From positions 1-5,394 of the forward strand of contig JAFLJU010000356.1 of NCBI GenBank assembly GCA_022712835.1: a DNA stretch of 5,394 nucleotides, written 5' to 3'. The notes under the pieces were generated by a model. That model was not told the origin of the DNA and did no database searches. It saw only the letters and a program-made list of their open reading frames with translations. This document shows, in pieces, positions 1 through 5,041 of the stretch. How positions within the stretch are numbered: the stretch's first letter is position 1; each line of letters begins with the position of its first letter. The translations under genes and the position numbers were made by a program. The DNA is from Desulfobacteraceae bacterium. GTDB taxonomy: Bacteria > Desulfobacterota > Desulfobacteria > Desulfobacterales > Desulfobacteraceae.

Positions 1-253
1 GAACCATGGGGCCATTGATCTGGTGGTAACGGATCAGACCATGCCGGAACTAACCGGGCTTGACCTGGCAAGATCAATGCTCAAAATTAAGAAAGACCTG
101 CCTATTATCCTTTGTTCCGGGTATGCCGGGGCCGTAAATAAAACACTGGTGGAAAAGGCGGGAATACAGCGGTTTGTTATGAAGCCTGTGGCAGTTGAGT
201 CATTGTCACGTGACATACAGCAGTTGTTACAAAGTAAACAGCCTATAATTTAA
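1..253 (+). CDS. C-terminal receiver domain, 5'-truncated (probable hybrid histidine kinase)
   Basis: The reading frame is open from base 2 and ends at TAA 251-253, so only the last 83 codons are present. They are the C-terminal two thirds of a CheY-like receiver: the phospho-acceptor Asp lies in VVTDQTMPELTG (Asp codon 32-34), followed by the switch Ser in ILCSGYAG and the conserved Lys in FVMKPV. The acidic pair that starts the domain lies before the window. The protein ends about 13 residues after the KP motif, so nothing follows the receiver. The DQTMPELTG and LCSGYAG style is typical of receivers at the end of PAS/kinase/receiver hybrids, so I infer a hybrid kinase; a single-domain regulator is the alternative. 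A GTG at 23-25 could be read as a start but falls just before the phospho-acceptor strand and is not a true one. A 15-base gap leads into the next receiver gene, suggesting co-transcription. Confidence 0.85.
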   Translation, partial: NHGAIDLVVTDQTMPELTGLDLARSMLKIKKDLPIILCSGYAGAVNKTLVEKAGIQRFVMKPVAVESLSRDIQQLLQSKQPII

Positions 254-256
254 ATT

Positions 257-262
257 AGGGGA
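257..262 (+). promoter_or_regulatory. Ribosome binding site of the stand-alone receiver gene
   Basis: AGGGGA lies 6 bases before the ATG at 269-271. It selects this ATG over the out-of-frame ATG at 264-266, which is only one base from the motif. Confidence 0.65.
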
Positions 263-268
263 AATGCA

Positions 269-637
269 ATGCCTTGCGTACCCAGATTGTTTTTAATCCT
301 TGATGATGAAGAAAGCATCCGGCAGAGTATTGCTGCATTCATGGAAGATGAAGGATATGTGGTCTTCCAGGCGGAAAGCGCTGAACAAGCCCTTGAGATT
401 GTCAGGACCCATCCCATTGATGATGCCGTGGTGGATATCAGGCTTCCGGGTCAAGACGGCAACACCTTTATGCTGGAAGCCAGAAAAATCCGGCCAAATA
501 TTAAATTTGTAGTGCACACAGGTTCGGCTGATTATATTCCCCCAAAAGCCATACAGGCCCTGGGGATCACCCCGGACAAAATTCTGATAAAGCCAGCCAG
601 TGATTTAAGTGTCATTTGCAATGCTTTAAAAGGGTAG
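269..637 (+). CDS. Stand-alone response regulator receiver (122 aa)
   Basis: This is a single CheY-like domain with no output domain; the length (122 aa) matches one receiver. Visible active-site residues are the acidic cluster D12-D13-E14, phospho-acceptor D56 (VVDIRLPG), switch T84 (VVHTGS) and K108 (ILIKPAS), so it should be phosphorylatable. The segment after the switch residue (ADYIPP, then ALGITPDKI) differs from the usual pattern and may form a distinct partner face. A protein of this type acts in the cytoplasm as a phosphate shuttle, a sink, or an allosteric partner of another protein. It lies between a probable hybrid kinase (15 bases upstream) and a receiver-kinase (51 bases downstream), which are the obvious phosphodonor and recipient candidates; that link is inference. 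The start is supported by AGGGGA 6 bases upstream. Confidence 0.9.
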   Translation: MPCVPRLFLILDDEESIRQSIAAFMEDEGYVVFQAESAEQALEIVRTHPIDDAVVDIRLPGQDGNTFMLEARKIRPNIKFVVHTGSADYIPPKAIQALGITPDKILIKPASDLSVICNALKG

Positions 638-676
638 TTTAAAAACCGACCATTTTTTTCAAAACCGTTAAAACAT

Positions 677-680
677 GGGA
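677..680 (+). promoter_or_regulatory. Ribosome binding site deciding the receiver-kinase start
   Basis: GGGA is followed by 8 bases to ATG 689-691 and by 5 bases to the in-frame GTG 686-688. The ATG has the better codon and spacing. A further ATG at 684-686 is out of frame. Confidence 0.45.
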
Positions 681-688
681 AATATGTG

Positions 689-1918
689 ATGGATAGTGAT
701 ATCGGGAAAAAAATTCTGGTTATTGATGATGAAGTTTATATCCGGGATAGTGTCATCGGTTTTCTGGAAGACTTTGGTTTTGAGGTTGTTGAGGCAGCCA
801 ATGGCAGAATCGGCCTGGAACAATTTGAAAAGGAACAGCCGGATCTGATACTCTGCGACCTTCGAATGCCGGAAATGGATGGGTTGGAAGTGCTTGCCCA
901 TGTGACCCAAAAAAATAAAAACATTCCTATTATTATTGTTTCCGGTGCGGGAAATATTTCCGATACTGTGGAGGCCCTTCGTCTGGGGGCTTGGGATTAT
1001 ATTATCAAGCCCATTCAGGATATGAATGTTTTGTCACATGCGGTGAATAAAGCCTTTGAGCGCAAGCGGTTCATTGAAGAAAAAGCGATCTATCAAACCG
1101 AATTGGAACAAGCCAATAAGGAATTGAACCTGTCCCTTGAAGCCCTTGAACTGACAAGAGATCAGCTGGTTCAGTCGGCAAAAATGGCTGCCCTGGGGGA
1201 GCTTGTAGCCGGGGTGGCTCACGAAATCAATACTCCGGTGGGGGTTGGGGTGACAGCCGCTTCTTTTCTGGAATCCAAAACCCGGGAATTTCAGACGATG
1301 TATAACGCCGGTGAATTGAAAAGAAGTGAACTTGAAAATTATCTGACCACAGTTGGCGAGGTGTCCAATTCCATTCTGATTAATATGGTCCGGGCAGCAG
1401 AACTTATTTCCAGCTTTAAACAGGTGGCGGTTGATCAATCCTCTGAGAATAGGCGTCGTTTTAATCTTAAGGAATACATGGATGAGATTCTACTGAGTCT
1501 GAGACCCCGGTATAAAAAAACCAGCCATGTGATTCAGATTACTTGTGAGCAAGATATTGAACTCAATTCCTTTCCCGGTGCTTTTTCCCAGATCCTGAGC
1601 AATTTAATCATGAATTCATTGATCCACGGATTTGATGGATTGGAGAACAGGGCCATTGATATTGGCGTCACCTGTAAAGAGGGCCAGGTGATTTTTGTAT
1701 ACCAGGACAATGGACGGGGGATAGACCCACAACAACGAGAAAAGGTTTTTGATCCTTTTTATACCACCATGCGGGGAAAAGGCGGAACCGGGCTTGGCAT
1801 GTCCATTGTCTTTAACCTGGTGACCCAGACCCTGAAAGGAAATATCCATCTGGAAAGCGAGATTGACCAGGGGGTTGTGTTAACCATGACGTTTCCCCAG
1901 CACGGGGATGATCATTAA
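689..1918 (+). CDS. Soluble receiver-histidine kinase (REC-HisKA-HATPase, 409 aa)
   Basis: An N-terminal receiver (about residues 7-120) has the acidic triad D13-D14-E15, phospho-acceptor D57 (LCDLRMPEMDG), switch S85 (IIVSGAG) and K107 (YIIKP). A charged, probably coiled-coil helix (about 121-167) leads to a dimerisation/phosphotransfer region with H178 in GVAHEINTPVG. The ATPase domain carries N309 (NLIMNSLIHG), the DNGRG box at 340-344, VFDPFYTT, and GTGLGMS starting near 366. All catalytic boxes look intact. There is no membrane segment and no PAS or GAF domain, so the only visible input is its own receiver. The H-to-N spacing of 131 residues exceeds the roughly 105-116 usual for HisKA kinases, owing to a helical extension after the H-box. 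The partner regulator is not evident. A GTG at 686 would add one residue; ATG 689 is preferred. It sits 51 bases after the stand-alone receiver and 3 bases before the next kinase. Confidence 0.93.
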   Translation: MDSDIGKKILVIDDEVYIRDSVIGFLEDFGFEVVEAANGRIGLEQFEKEQPDLILCDLRMPEMDGLEVLAHVTQKNKNIPIIIVSGAGNISDTVEALRLGAWDYIIKPIQDMNVLSHAVNKAFERKRFIEEKAIYQTELEQANKELNLSLEALELTRDQLVQSAKMAALGELVAGVAHEINTPVGVGVTAASFLESKTREFQTMYNAGELKRSELENYLTTVGEVSNSILINMVRAAELISSFKQVAVDQSSENRRRFNLKEYMDEILLSLRPRYKKTSHVIQITCEQDIELNSFPGAFSQILSNLIMNSLIHGFDGLENRAIDIGVTCKEGQVIFVYQDNGRGIDPQQREKVFDPFYTTMRGKGGTGLGMSIVFNLVTQTLKGNIHLESEIDQGVVLTMTFPQHGDDH

Positions 1919-1921
1919 TTT

Positions 1922-2944
1922 ATGCAGATTTTAAATCCTTCCCGGTGGTATCTTCATCCGGTTTTTATCTTTGCCTGTTCCCTTTTTGCCTTGGCCACCT
2001 TTCTGGTGCTCACGGTGAGTCTCTATATGGAAATAACCTCTGCCCTGGAAGTGGTTATCTTAAAATTTAATATTGACCCCACTTCTGTATTTCCGTCCAA
2101 AACCGGCATGACCATTCTGGTGCTCAGTCTTTTGATCACCGTGGTTCTGGCCGGAATTTTATTGGCCTTTATTTATTATCAGAAAACCGTCAACCTGTTC
2201 AGGCTCCAGCATAATTTTATCTATAATTTTACCCATGAACTCAAAACCCCTGTGACCTCTCTTAGGATCTATCTTGAAACCTTTATCCGTCATCCCCTTG
2301 AACCCAAAGATATCCGAAAATACTCTGAGAATATGCTGGAAGACATTAACCGCCTCACCGACAATATCAACCGGATTTTAAACCTGGCCAGGATTGAAAG
2401 CCAGAATTTCGGATCCGAAGTGACCCGGGACAGTCTGGTGACATTGGTTCAAAATTTTTGCGATAAAAATGCTTCTATCTTTCGGGGCTGCCAGATCCGT
2501 ATTGAAAATCCATCCAAGGGGCCGTTTGAGTATCCGGTTAACCTGTTTCTCTTTGAAATGCTACTCATGAATATGGTGTCCAATGCCATTAAATATAATG
2601 AGTCGGATCAGCCCATCCTTCGGATCGTATTTAAAAGTTTTTTACAGAAAATTACCATCGATTTTATTGATAATGGGATTGGTGTGGACAAGGAGGATGC
2701 CAAAAAGATTTTTCACAAATTTTACAAATCCGGCAAAGAAAATGCCAATAGTCATACCGGATCAGGCCTGGGACTTTATCTTGTCTCCAGTATTGCCATG
2801 ATCCATGGATGGCGGGCATCGGTATTCAGTGAGGGCAAGGGAAAAGGGTCCAGGTTTACCATCACCATTCCACGGGCAAGTATTGCCAATGTCAGGGAGA
2901 AGAAATTATGGAAGCGGTTGAAAAAAAACGTATTCTGGTCATAG
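1922..2944 (+). CDS. Two-TM sensor histidine kinase (340 aa)
   Basis: This is an inner-membrane kinase. Hydrophobic segments at about residues 13-36 and 63-86 flank a periplasmic piece of only about 26 residues. No HAMP domain follows: TM2 runs almost directly into the phosphotransfer helix with H105 in NFTHELKTPV. The ATPase domain shows N221 (MVSNAIKYN), D250-NGIG, the F-box FHKFYK at 264-269 and GSGLGL at 280-285, so it should be catalytically competent. The protein ends in a strongly basic tail with tryptophans (KKLWKRLKKNVFWS), most of it encoded in the overlap with the next gene. The start lies 3 bases after the upstream stop; the nearest Shine-Dalgarno-like run (GGGGAT, 1904-1909) is about 12 bases from the ATG, so translational coupling is likely. 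The downstream OmpR-type regulator, overlapping by 37 bases, is the expected phospho-partner. With so small an extracytoplasmic part the stimulus may be membrane-borne or supplied by another protein; this is inference. Confidence 0.93.
   Translation: MQILNPSRWYLHPVFIFACSLFALATFLVLTVSLYMEITSALEVVILKFNIDPTSVFPSKTGMTILVLSLLITVVLAGILLAFIYYQKTVNLFRLQHNFIYNFTHELKTPVTSLRIYLETFIRHPLEPKDIRKYSENMLEDINRLTDNINRILNLARIESQNFGSEVTRDSLVTLVQNFCDKNASIFRGCQIRIENPSKGPFEYPVNLFLFEMLLMNMVSNAIKYNESDQPILRIVFKSFLQKITIDFIDNGIGVDKEDAKKIFHKFYKSGKENANSHTGSGLGLYLVSSIAMIHGWRASVFSEGKGKGSRFTITIPRASIANVREKKLWKRLKKNVFWS
2894..2899 (+). promoter_or_regulatory. Internal ribosome binding site for the response regulator
   Basis: AGGGAG lies inside the kinase coding sequence, 8 bases before ATG 2908-2910. 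It is the strongest Shine-Dalgarno match in the operon. It fixes the regulator start within the kinase gene and indicates independent or re-initiated translation of the regulator. Confidence 0.7.
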
Positions 2945-3639
2945 AAGACGAGGCACATATTGCCGACGGGATCCAGCTGAATCTGACGCTGCAGGGATAT
3001 GAAACTTCCATTGCCAGGGACGGCATTGACGGACTTGAACAATGGCACGCCTGGAAACCGGATTTGATTGTTCTGGACATCATGCTGCCCATGATTGATG
3101 GCTTTTCCATTTTAAAGACCATTCGAAAGGAGGATGAAAAAATCCCGGTTCTGATTCTTTCCGCCCGGGGAGATACAAAGGACAAGGTAAAGGGATTGCG
3201 CTATGGGGTGGATGATTATTTGTCCAAACCCTTTGATTTGGAAGAGTTTTTGCTCCGGGTGGAGCGACTGATAAAAAAAAAGGGGTGGTATGACGGTGGC
3301 GGTTCCGGTAAAAAAGTGGGCCATACCCTTTTTACCGGTGATGCCTACACCTTTGGTGAAAACCACATTGATTTTATCACCTTTAAAGCCACTTGCCTGG
3401 CAGGAGTGATTGTGCTTACCGAACAAGAGGTCACCCTGCTTAAAATCTTCATTGCCAACAAAGGCAAACCCCTTTCCCGGGAGATGTTATTGAACGCAGG
3501 ATGGGGGTATTCCAGTGATACGACCACAAGAACGGTGGATAATTTTATTGTTAGGTTTCGCAAATATTTTGAAAAAAAACCCAAAGATCCGATTTATTTC
3601 AAGAGCCGGCGGTCCGTGGGATATATCTTTGATCACTAG
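2908..3639 (+). CDS. OmpR/PhoB-family response regulator (243 aa)
   Basis: The N-terminal receiver (about residues 8-119) has E13-D14, phospho-acceptor D57 (IVLDIMLP), switch S85 (LILSARGD) and K107 (YLSKPF). A linker of about 25 residues (LIKKKGWYDGGGSGKK) leads to a C-terminal winged helix (about 146-243): LTEQEVTLLKI, KPLSREMLL, the probable recognition helix around TTTRTVDNFIVRFRKYFE, and the wing hairpin RRSVGYIF. On phosphorylation such proteins dimerise and bind direct repeats near promoters. It overlaps the sensor kinase gene by 37 bases in another frame, so the pair should be cognate. Targets are unknown; the facing decarboxylase and its upstream region are neighbours but no site is demonstrated. 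The linker codons contain an A9 run with an in-frame A-AAA-AAG heptamer and, shortly after, a perfect 10-bp inverted repeat. Length is near the top of the usual 220-240 range because of the Gly/Lys-rich linker. Confidence 0.95.
   Translation: MEAVEKKRILVIEDEAHIADGIQLNLTLQGYETSIARDGIDGLEQWHAWKPDLIVLDIMLPMIDGFSILKTIRKEDEKIPVLILSARGDTKDKVKGLRYGVDDYLSKPFDLEEFLLRVERLIKKKGWYDGGGSGKKVGHTLFTGDAYTFGENHIDFITFKATCLAGVIVLTEQEVTLLKIFIANKGKPLSREMLLNAGWGYSSDTTTRTVDNFIVRFRKYFEKKPKDPIYFKSRRSVGYIFDH
2923..2929 (+). other. Candidate -1 slippery heptamer A-AAA-AAC in the kinase/regulator overlap
   Basis: An A8 run (2921-2928) followed by C gives A-AAA-AAC, phased as X-XXY-YYZ in the kinase frame, 12 bases before the kinase stop at 2942-2944. 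A -1 slip enters the regulator frame at CGT 2929-2931 (regulator residue R8), which would make a kinase-receiver-winged-helix fusion. AAG rather than AAC is the efficient form in E. coli, and no clear downstream stem was found, so this is only a candidate. Confidence 0.25.
3259..3293 (+). other. Candidate dnaX-like frameshift cassette in the regulator linker
   Basis: GTGGAG (3259-3264) is followed after 11 bases by the in-frame heptamer A-AAA-AAG (3276-3282), part of an A9 run at 3273-3281. A -1 slip would add Gly-Val-Val and stop at TGA 3291-3293, giving a 128-residue receiver without the DNA-binding domain. The motif and the spacing of the Shine-Dalgarno-like element resemble the E. coli dnaX site. 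An A9 tract can also promote transcriptional slippage. Activity is unproven. Confidence 0.35.
3305..3338. repeat. Perfect 10-bp inverted repeat inside the regulator gene
   Basis: CCGGTAAAAA (3305-3314) is exactly complementary to TTTTTACCGG (3329-3338). Inside, GGG (3318-3320) can pair with CCC (3326-3328), leaving a 5-base loop CCATA and a 3-base bulge. It encodes the linker and the first strand before the winged helix. It may be an mRNA stem or a DNA dyad. It starts 22 bases after the A-AAA-AAG heptamer. Confidence 0.6.
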
Positions 3640-3651
3640 GGTAAAAGGTCA

Positions 3652-4815
3652 CTAAATGAAATAGGATTTTAAAGGCGGAAATCCATTAAATTCAATGGCG
3701 CTGTAAGTGTTGGTATATGCACCTGTGGACAACCAGTAGATCCGGTCGCCGATGGCCAGGTTCAACGGCAGTTTGTATTGATAGTCTTCGTATAAGATAT
3801 CGGCACCGTCGCAGGTGGGTCCTGCAAGAACCACTTCTTCCACTTCTCCTTTTATGCCCGTAAAAAGTGGGTATTTGATGGATTCACCCATTGTTTCGAT
3901 CAATCCGGAAAATTTTCCGACATCCAGATATACCCAGCGATTCAGCGCGGTTCTGGATTTTCTTGAAATCAATACGACCTCGCTGACCAGAACCCCTGCG
4001 TCTCCCATAATTGACCGGCCGGGTTCCAGAATTATTTTTGGTAAATTTTCACCAAAACCTTCTTTTAGAAAGCGCATGATTTCCTGGCCATAAATTTCAA
4101 GGTCATGGGCTTTGCTTAAATAATTGGCAGGAAATCCCCCTCCCAGATTGATCATTTTCAACTCAATTTTGTCCTCTTCCTGAAGTCTTTCAAAAATCAT
4201 CTTAACCTTTCCAATGGCGGCATCCCATGCACCGATATCCCGCTGTTGGGAGCCCACATGAAAAGAAATTCCGTATGGGATCAGGCCCAGGTCTTTTGCA
4301 AGAATAATCAAATCCATGGCCATATCCGCCTGGCAGCCGAATTTTCTGGACAATGGCCAGTCGGCAGTCAGCGTGCCTTCGGTTAATATCCGGACATAAA
4401 TTCTGGACCCCGGGGCTGCCTTGGCAAGGTTGCGGATATCGGCTTCAGAATCTGTCGCATACATCCGGACGCCGTTTTCATAAAAATACCGCACATCCTT
4501 GCTTTTTTTGATGGTGTTGCCAAAACAGACCCTGTCAGGGCTGATACCAAGAGACAGAACGCGATCCAGTTCATAAATCGAAGCGATATCAAAGTTGATA
4601 TCCTTGTCCCGCATCATTGTAAGTACTTTAGTGGCAGGGTTTGCTTTTACGGCATAATAGATACTGGCGTGGGGAAACACATTGATCAATTTCTCCAGGC
4701 GATTTTCTATGGTAGCGGTATCTATAACCAAAAAAGGGGTTTCTTTATCTTCAGAAAAAGATTTGACCTTTTCAAAAGTTTGAGGATCCATGTACTCTTC
4801 AAGTTTTATGGGCAT
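3652..4815 (-). CDS. Fold-III PLP-dependent ornithine/lysine decarboxylase (387 aa)
   Basis: This is a eukaryotic-ODC-like (alanine racemase fold) decarboxylase that removes CO2 from ornithine, and in some relatives lysine, to give putrescine or cadaverine in the cytoplasm. Visible residues: PLP-binding K57 in YYAVKANP, FDIAS at 75-79, H186 in SFHVGSQ stacking on the cofactor, the phosphate-binding glycine loop GGGFP at 225-229, E264 in EPGR, catalytic C335-D336 in GPTCDGAD, and Y367 in GAYT near the C-terminus. As the enzyme is an antiparallel dimer, C335-D336 should complete the partner's active site. The length is that of compact bacterial forms. It closely resembles proteobacterial ODCs rather than the DAP or arginine decarboxylases of the same fold. 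The position aligning with the mouse substrate-binding D332 appears to be Gly (ETMGES), so substrate choice is left open. The start is supported by AGGAG 8 bases upstream. The gene converges on the regulator with 12 bases between stops and has no polyamine-pathway neighbour in view. Confidence 0.93.
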   Translation of the reverse strand: MPIKLEEYMDPQTFEKVKSFSEDKETPFLVIDTATIENRLEKLINVFPHASIYYAVKANPATKVLTMMRDKDINFDIASIYELDRVLSLGISPDRVCFGNTIKKSKDVRYFYENGVRMYATDSEADIRNLAKAAPGSRIYVRILTEGTLTADWPLSRKFGCQADMAMDLIILAKDLGLIPYGISFHVGSQQRDIGAWDAAIGKVKMIFERLQEEDKIELKMINLGGGFPANYLSKAHDLEIYGQEIMRFLKEGFGENLPKIILEPGRSIMGDAGVLVSEVVLISRKSRTALNRWVYLDVGKFSGLIETMGESIKYPLFTGIKGEVEEVVLAGPTCDGADILYEDYQYKLPLNLAIGDRIYWLSTGAYTNTYSAIEFNGFPPLKSYFI

Positions 4816-4823
4816 GGCGTTTA

Positions 4824-4828
4824 CTCCT
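4824..4828 (-). promoter_or_regulatory. Ribosome binding site of the decarboxylase
   Basis: On the minus strand AGGAG stands 8 bases before the ATG at 4815-4813, a near-ideal Shine-Dalgarno arrangement. Confidence 0.75.
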
Positions 4829-4839
4829 GAGTTGTTTAT

Positions 4840-4848
4840 ATAATATCA
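4840..4848 (-). promoter_or_regulatory. Possible extended -10 promoter element for the decarboxylase
   Basis: Read on the minus strand the sequence is TGATATTAT, that is TG-N-TATTAT. It would start transcription around 4833, just upstream of the ribosome binding site, giving a very short leader. No good TTGACA-like -35 lies at 16-18 bases, so the call rests on the extended -10 alone in an AT-rich stretch. Confidence 0.3.
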
Positions 4849-4896
4849 CACCATTTATTTTAAGTTGTTTCTTTTAAAAGGGTATGGGTAGTCGCT

Positions 4897-4913
4897 TTTG
4901 TTGGCATAACAAA
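4897..4913. promoter_or_regulatory. Dyad TTTGTT-N5-AACAAA, possible operator
   Basis: Six-base arms are exactly complementary around GGCAT. The dyad lies about 50-75 bases upstream of the candidate decarboxylase -10, a position used by activators. No U-run follows on either strand, so it is not a terminator. The binding protein is unknown, and AT-rich dyads arise easily by chance. Confidence 0.25.
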
Positions 4914-4989
4914 TTATCGGGCATGAGTAAATGCATCCAATGAGAAACTTTGTACGAAAAAAGTAAATTCAATAGTGATAAACCAAGAG

Positions 4990-5014
4990 GGCTCGACCCA
5001 TGGCTGGTAGAGCC
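4990..5014 (+). other. Imperfect hairpin upstream of the radical SAM gene
   Basis: GGCTC (4990-4994) pairs with GAGCC (5010-5014); after a G-A mismatch, ACC (4996-4998) pairs with GGT (5006-5008), closing a 7-base loop CATGGCT. It lies 115 bases before the radical SAM start and is not followed by a U-run. It could be a structured leader or part of a small RNA; I cannot match it to a known class. Confidence 0.35.
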
Positions 5015-5041
5015 GCGTGGAAGATAAGACAAAATCGTTAA
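5000..5041 (+). CDS. Candidate 13-residue leader-type peptide (very uncertain)
   Basis: ATG 5000-5002 opens a frame ending at TAA 5039-5041, encoding MAGRAAWKIRQNR, with five basic residues. AGAGGG (4986-4991) stands 8 bases upstream as a partial ribosome binding site. The start codon lies in the loop of the hairpin at 4990-5014, and the ribosome site overlaps its 5' arm. A frame this short occurs readily by chance and no family is recognised. Confidence 0.15.
   Translation: MAGRAAWKIRQNR

Noticed and set aside
642..667. Direct repeat AAAACCG at 642-648 and 661-667, spaced 19 bases
   Set aside because: Seven-base AT-rich repeats in a 51-base gap are easily chance, and no promoter elements stand beside them.
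909..918. In-frame A-AAA-AAT heptamer (910-916) in the receiver-kinase followed by an immediate -1 stop
   Set aside because: It lies in the middle of the receiver fold, so the short product would not be a domain, and there is no upstream ribosome-site-like element or downstream stem.
3310..3334. Possible internal bidirectional terminator (A-run, GGG/CCC, T-run)
   Set aside because: The GC stem is only 3 bp; the T-run is 5 bases and is used in the longer CCGGTAAAAA/TTTTTACCGG pairing, and it lies inside an intact gene.
3572..3579. A8 run near the 3' end of the regulator (in-frame A-AAA-AAA)
   Set aside because: Encodes ordinary Lys residues in the winged helix with no supporting signals; kept as evidence that A-rich lysine runs are common here.
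3631..3654. Repeated TCACTA at 3632-3637 and 3649-3654 across the stop codons
   Set aside because: A six-base direct repeat with no dyad symmetry; no attachment-site or terminator features accompany it.
4839..4844. Perfect TATAAT on the plus strand
   Set aside because: No acceptable -35 lies 16-18 bases upstream (GGCGTT at 17), and the start would be almost 290 bases from the radical SAM gene. It more likely reflects the AT-rich decarboxylase promoter region on the other strand.
4987..5020. Resemblance to a tRNA D-arm (GGCTC ... GGTAGAGCC)
   Set aside because: The loop is 15 bases, longer than a D-loop, and no anticodon arm, T-arm (GGTTCRANNCC) or acceptor stem can be assembled around it.
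5009..5022. AGAGCCGCGTGG resembling the start of group II intron domain V, with GTGCG at 5117-5121 as an intron-like 5' end
   Set aside because: The complementary half of domain V is absent, the order of the two motifs is wrong for an intron, and no intron-encoded protein is present.
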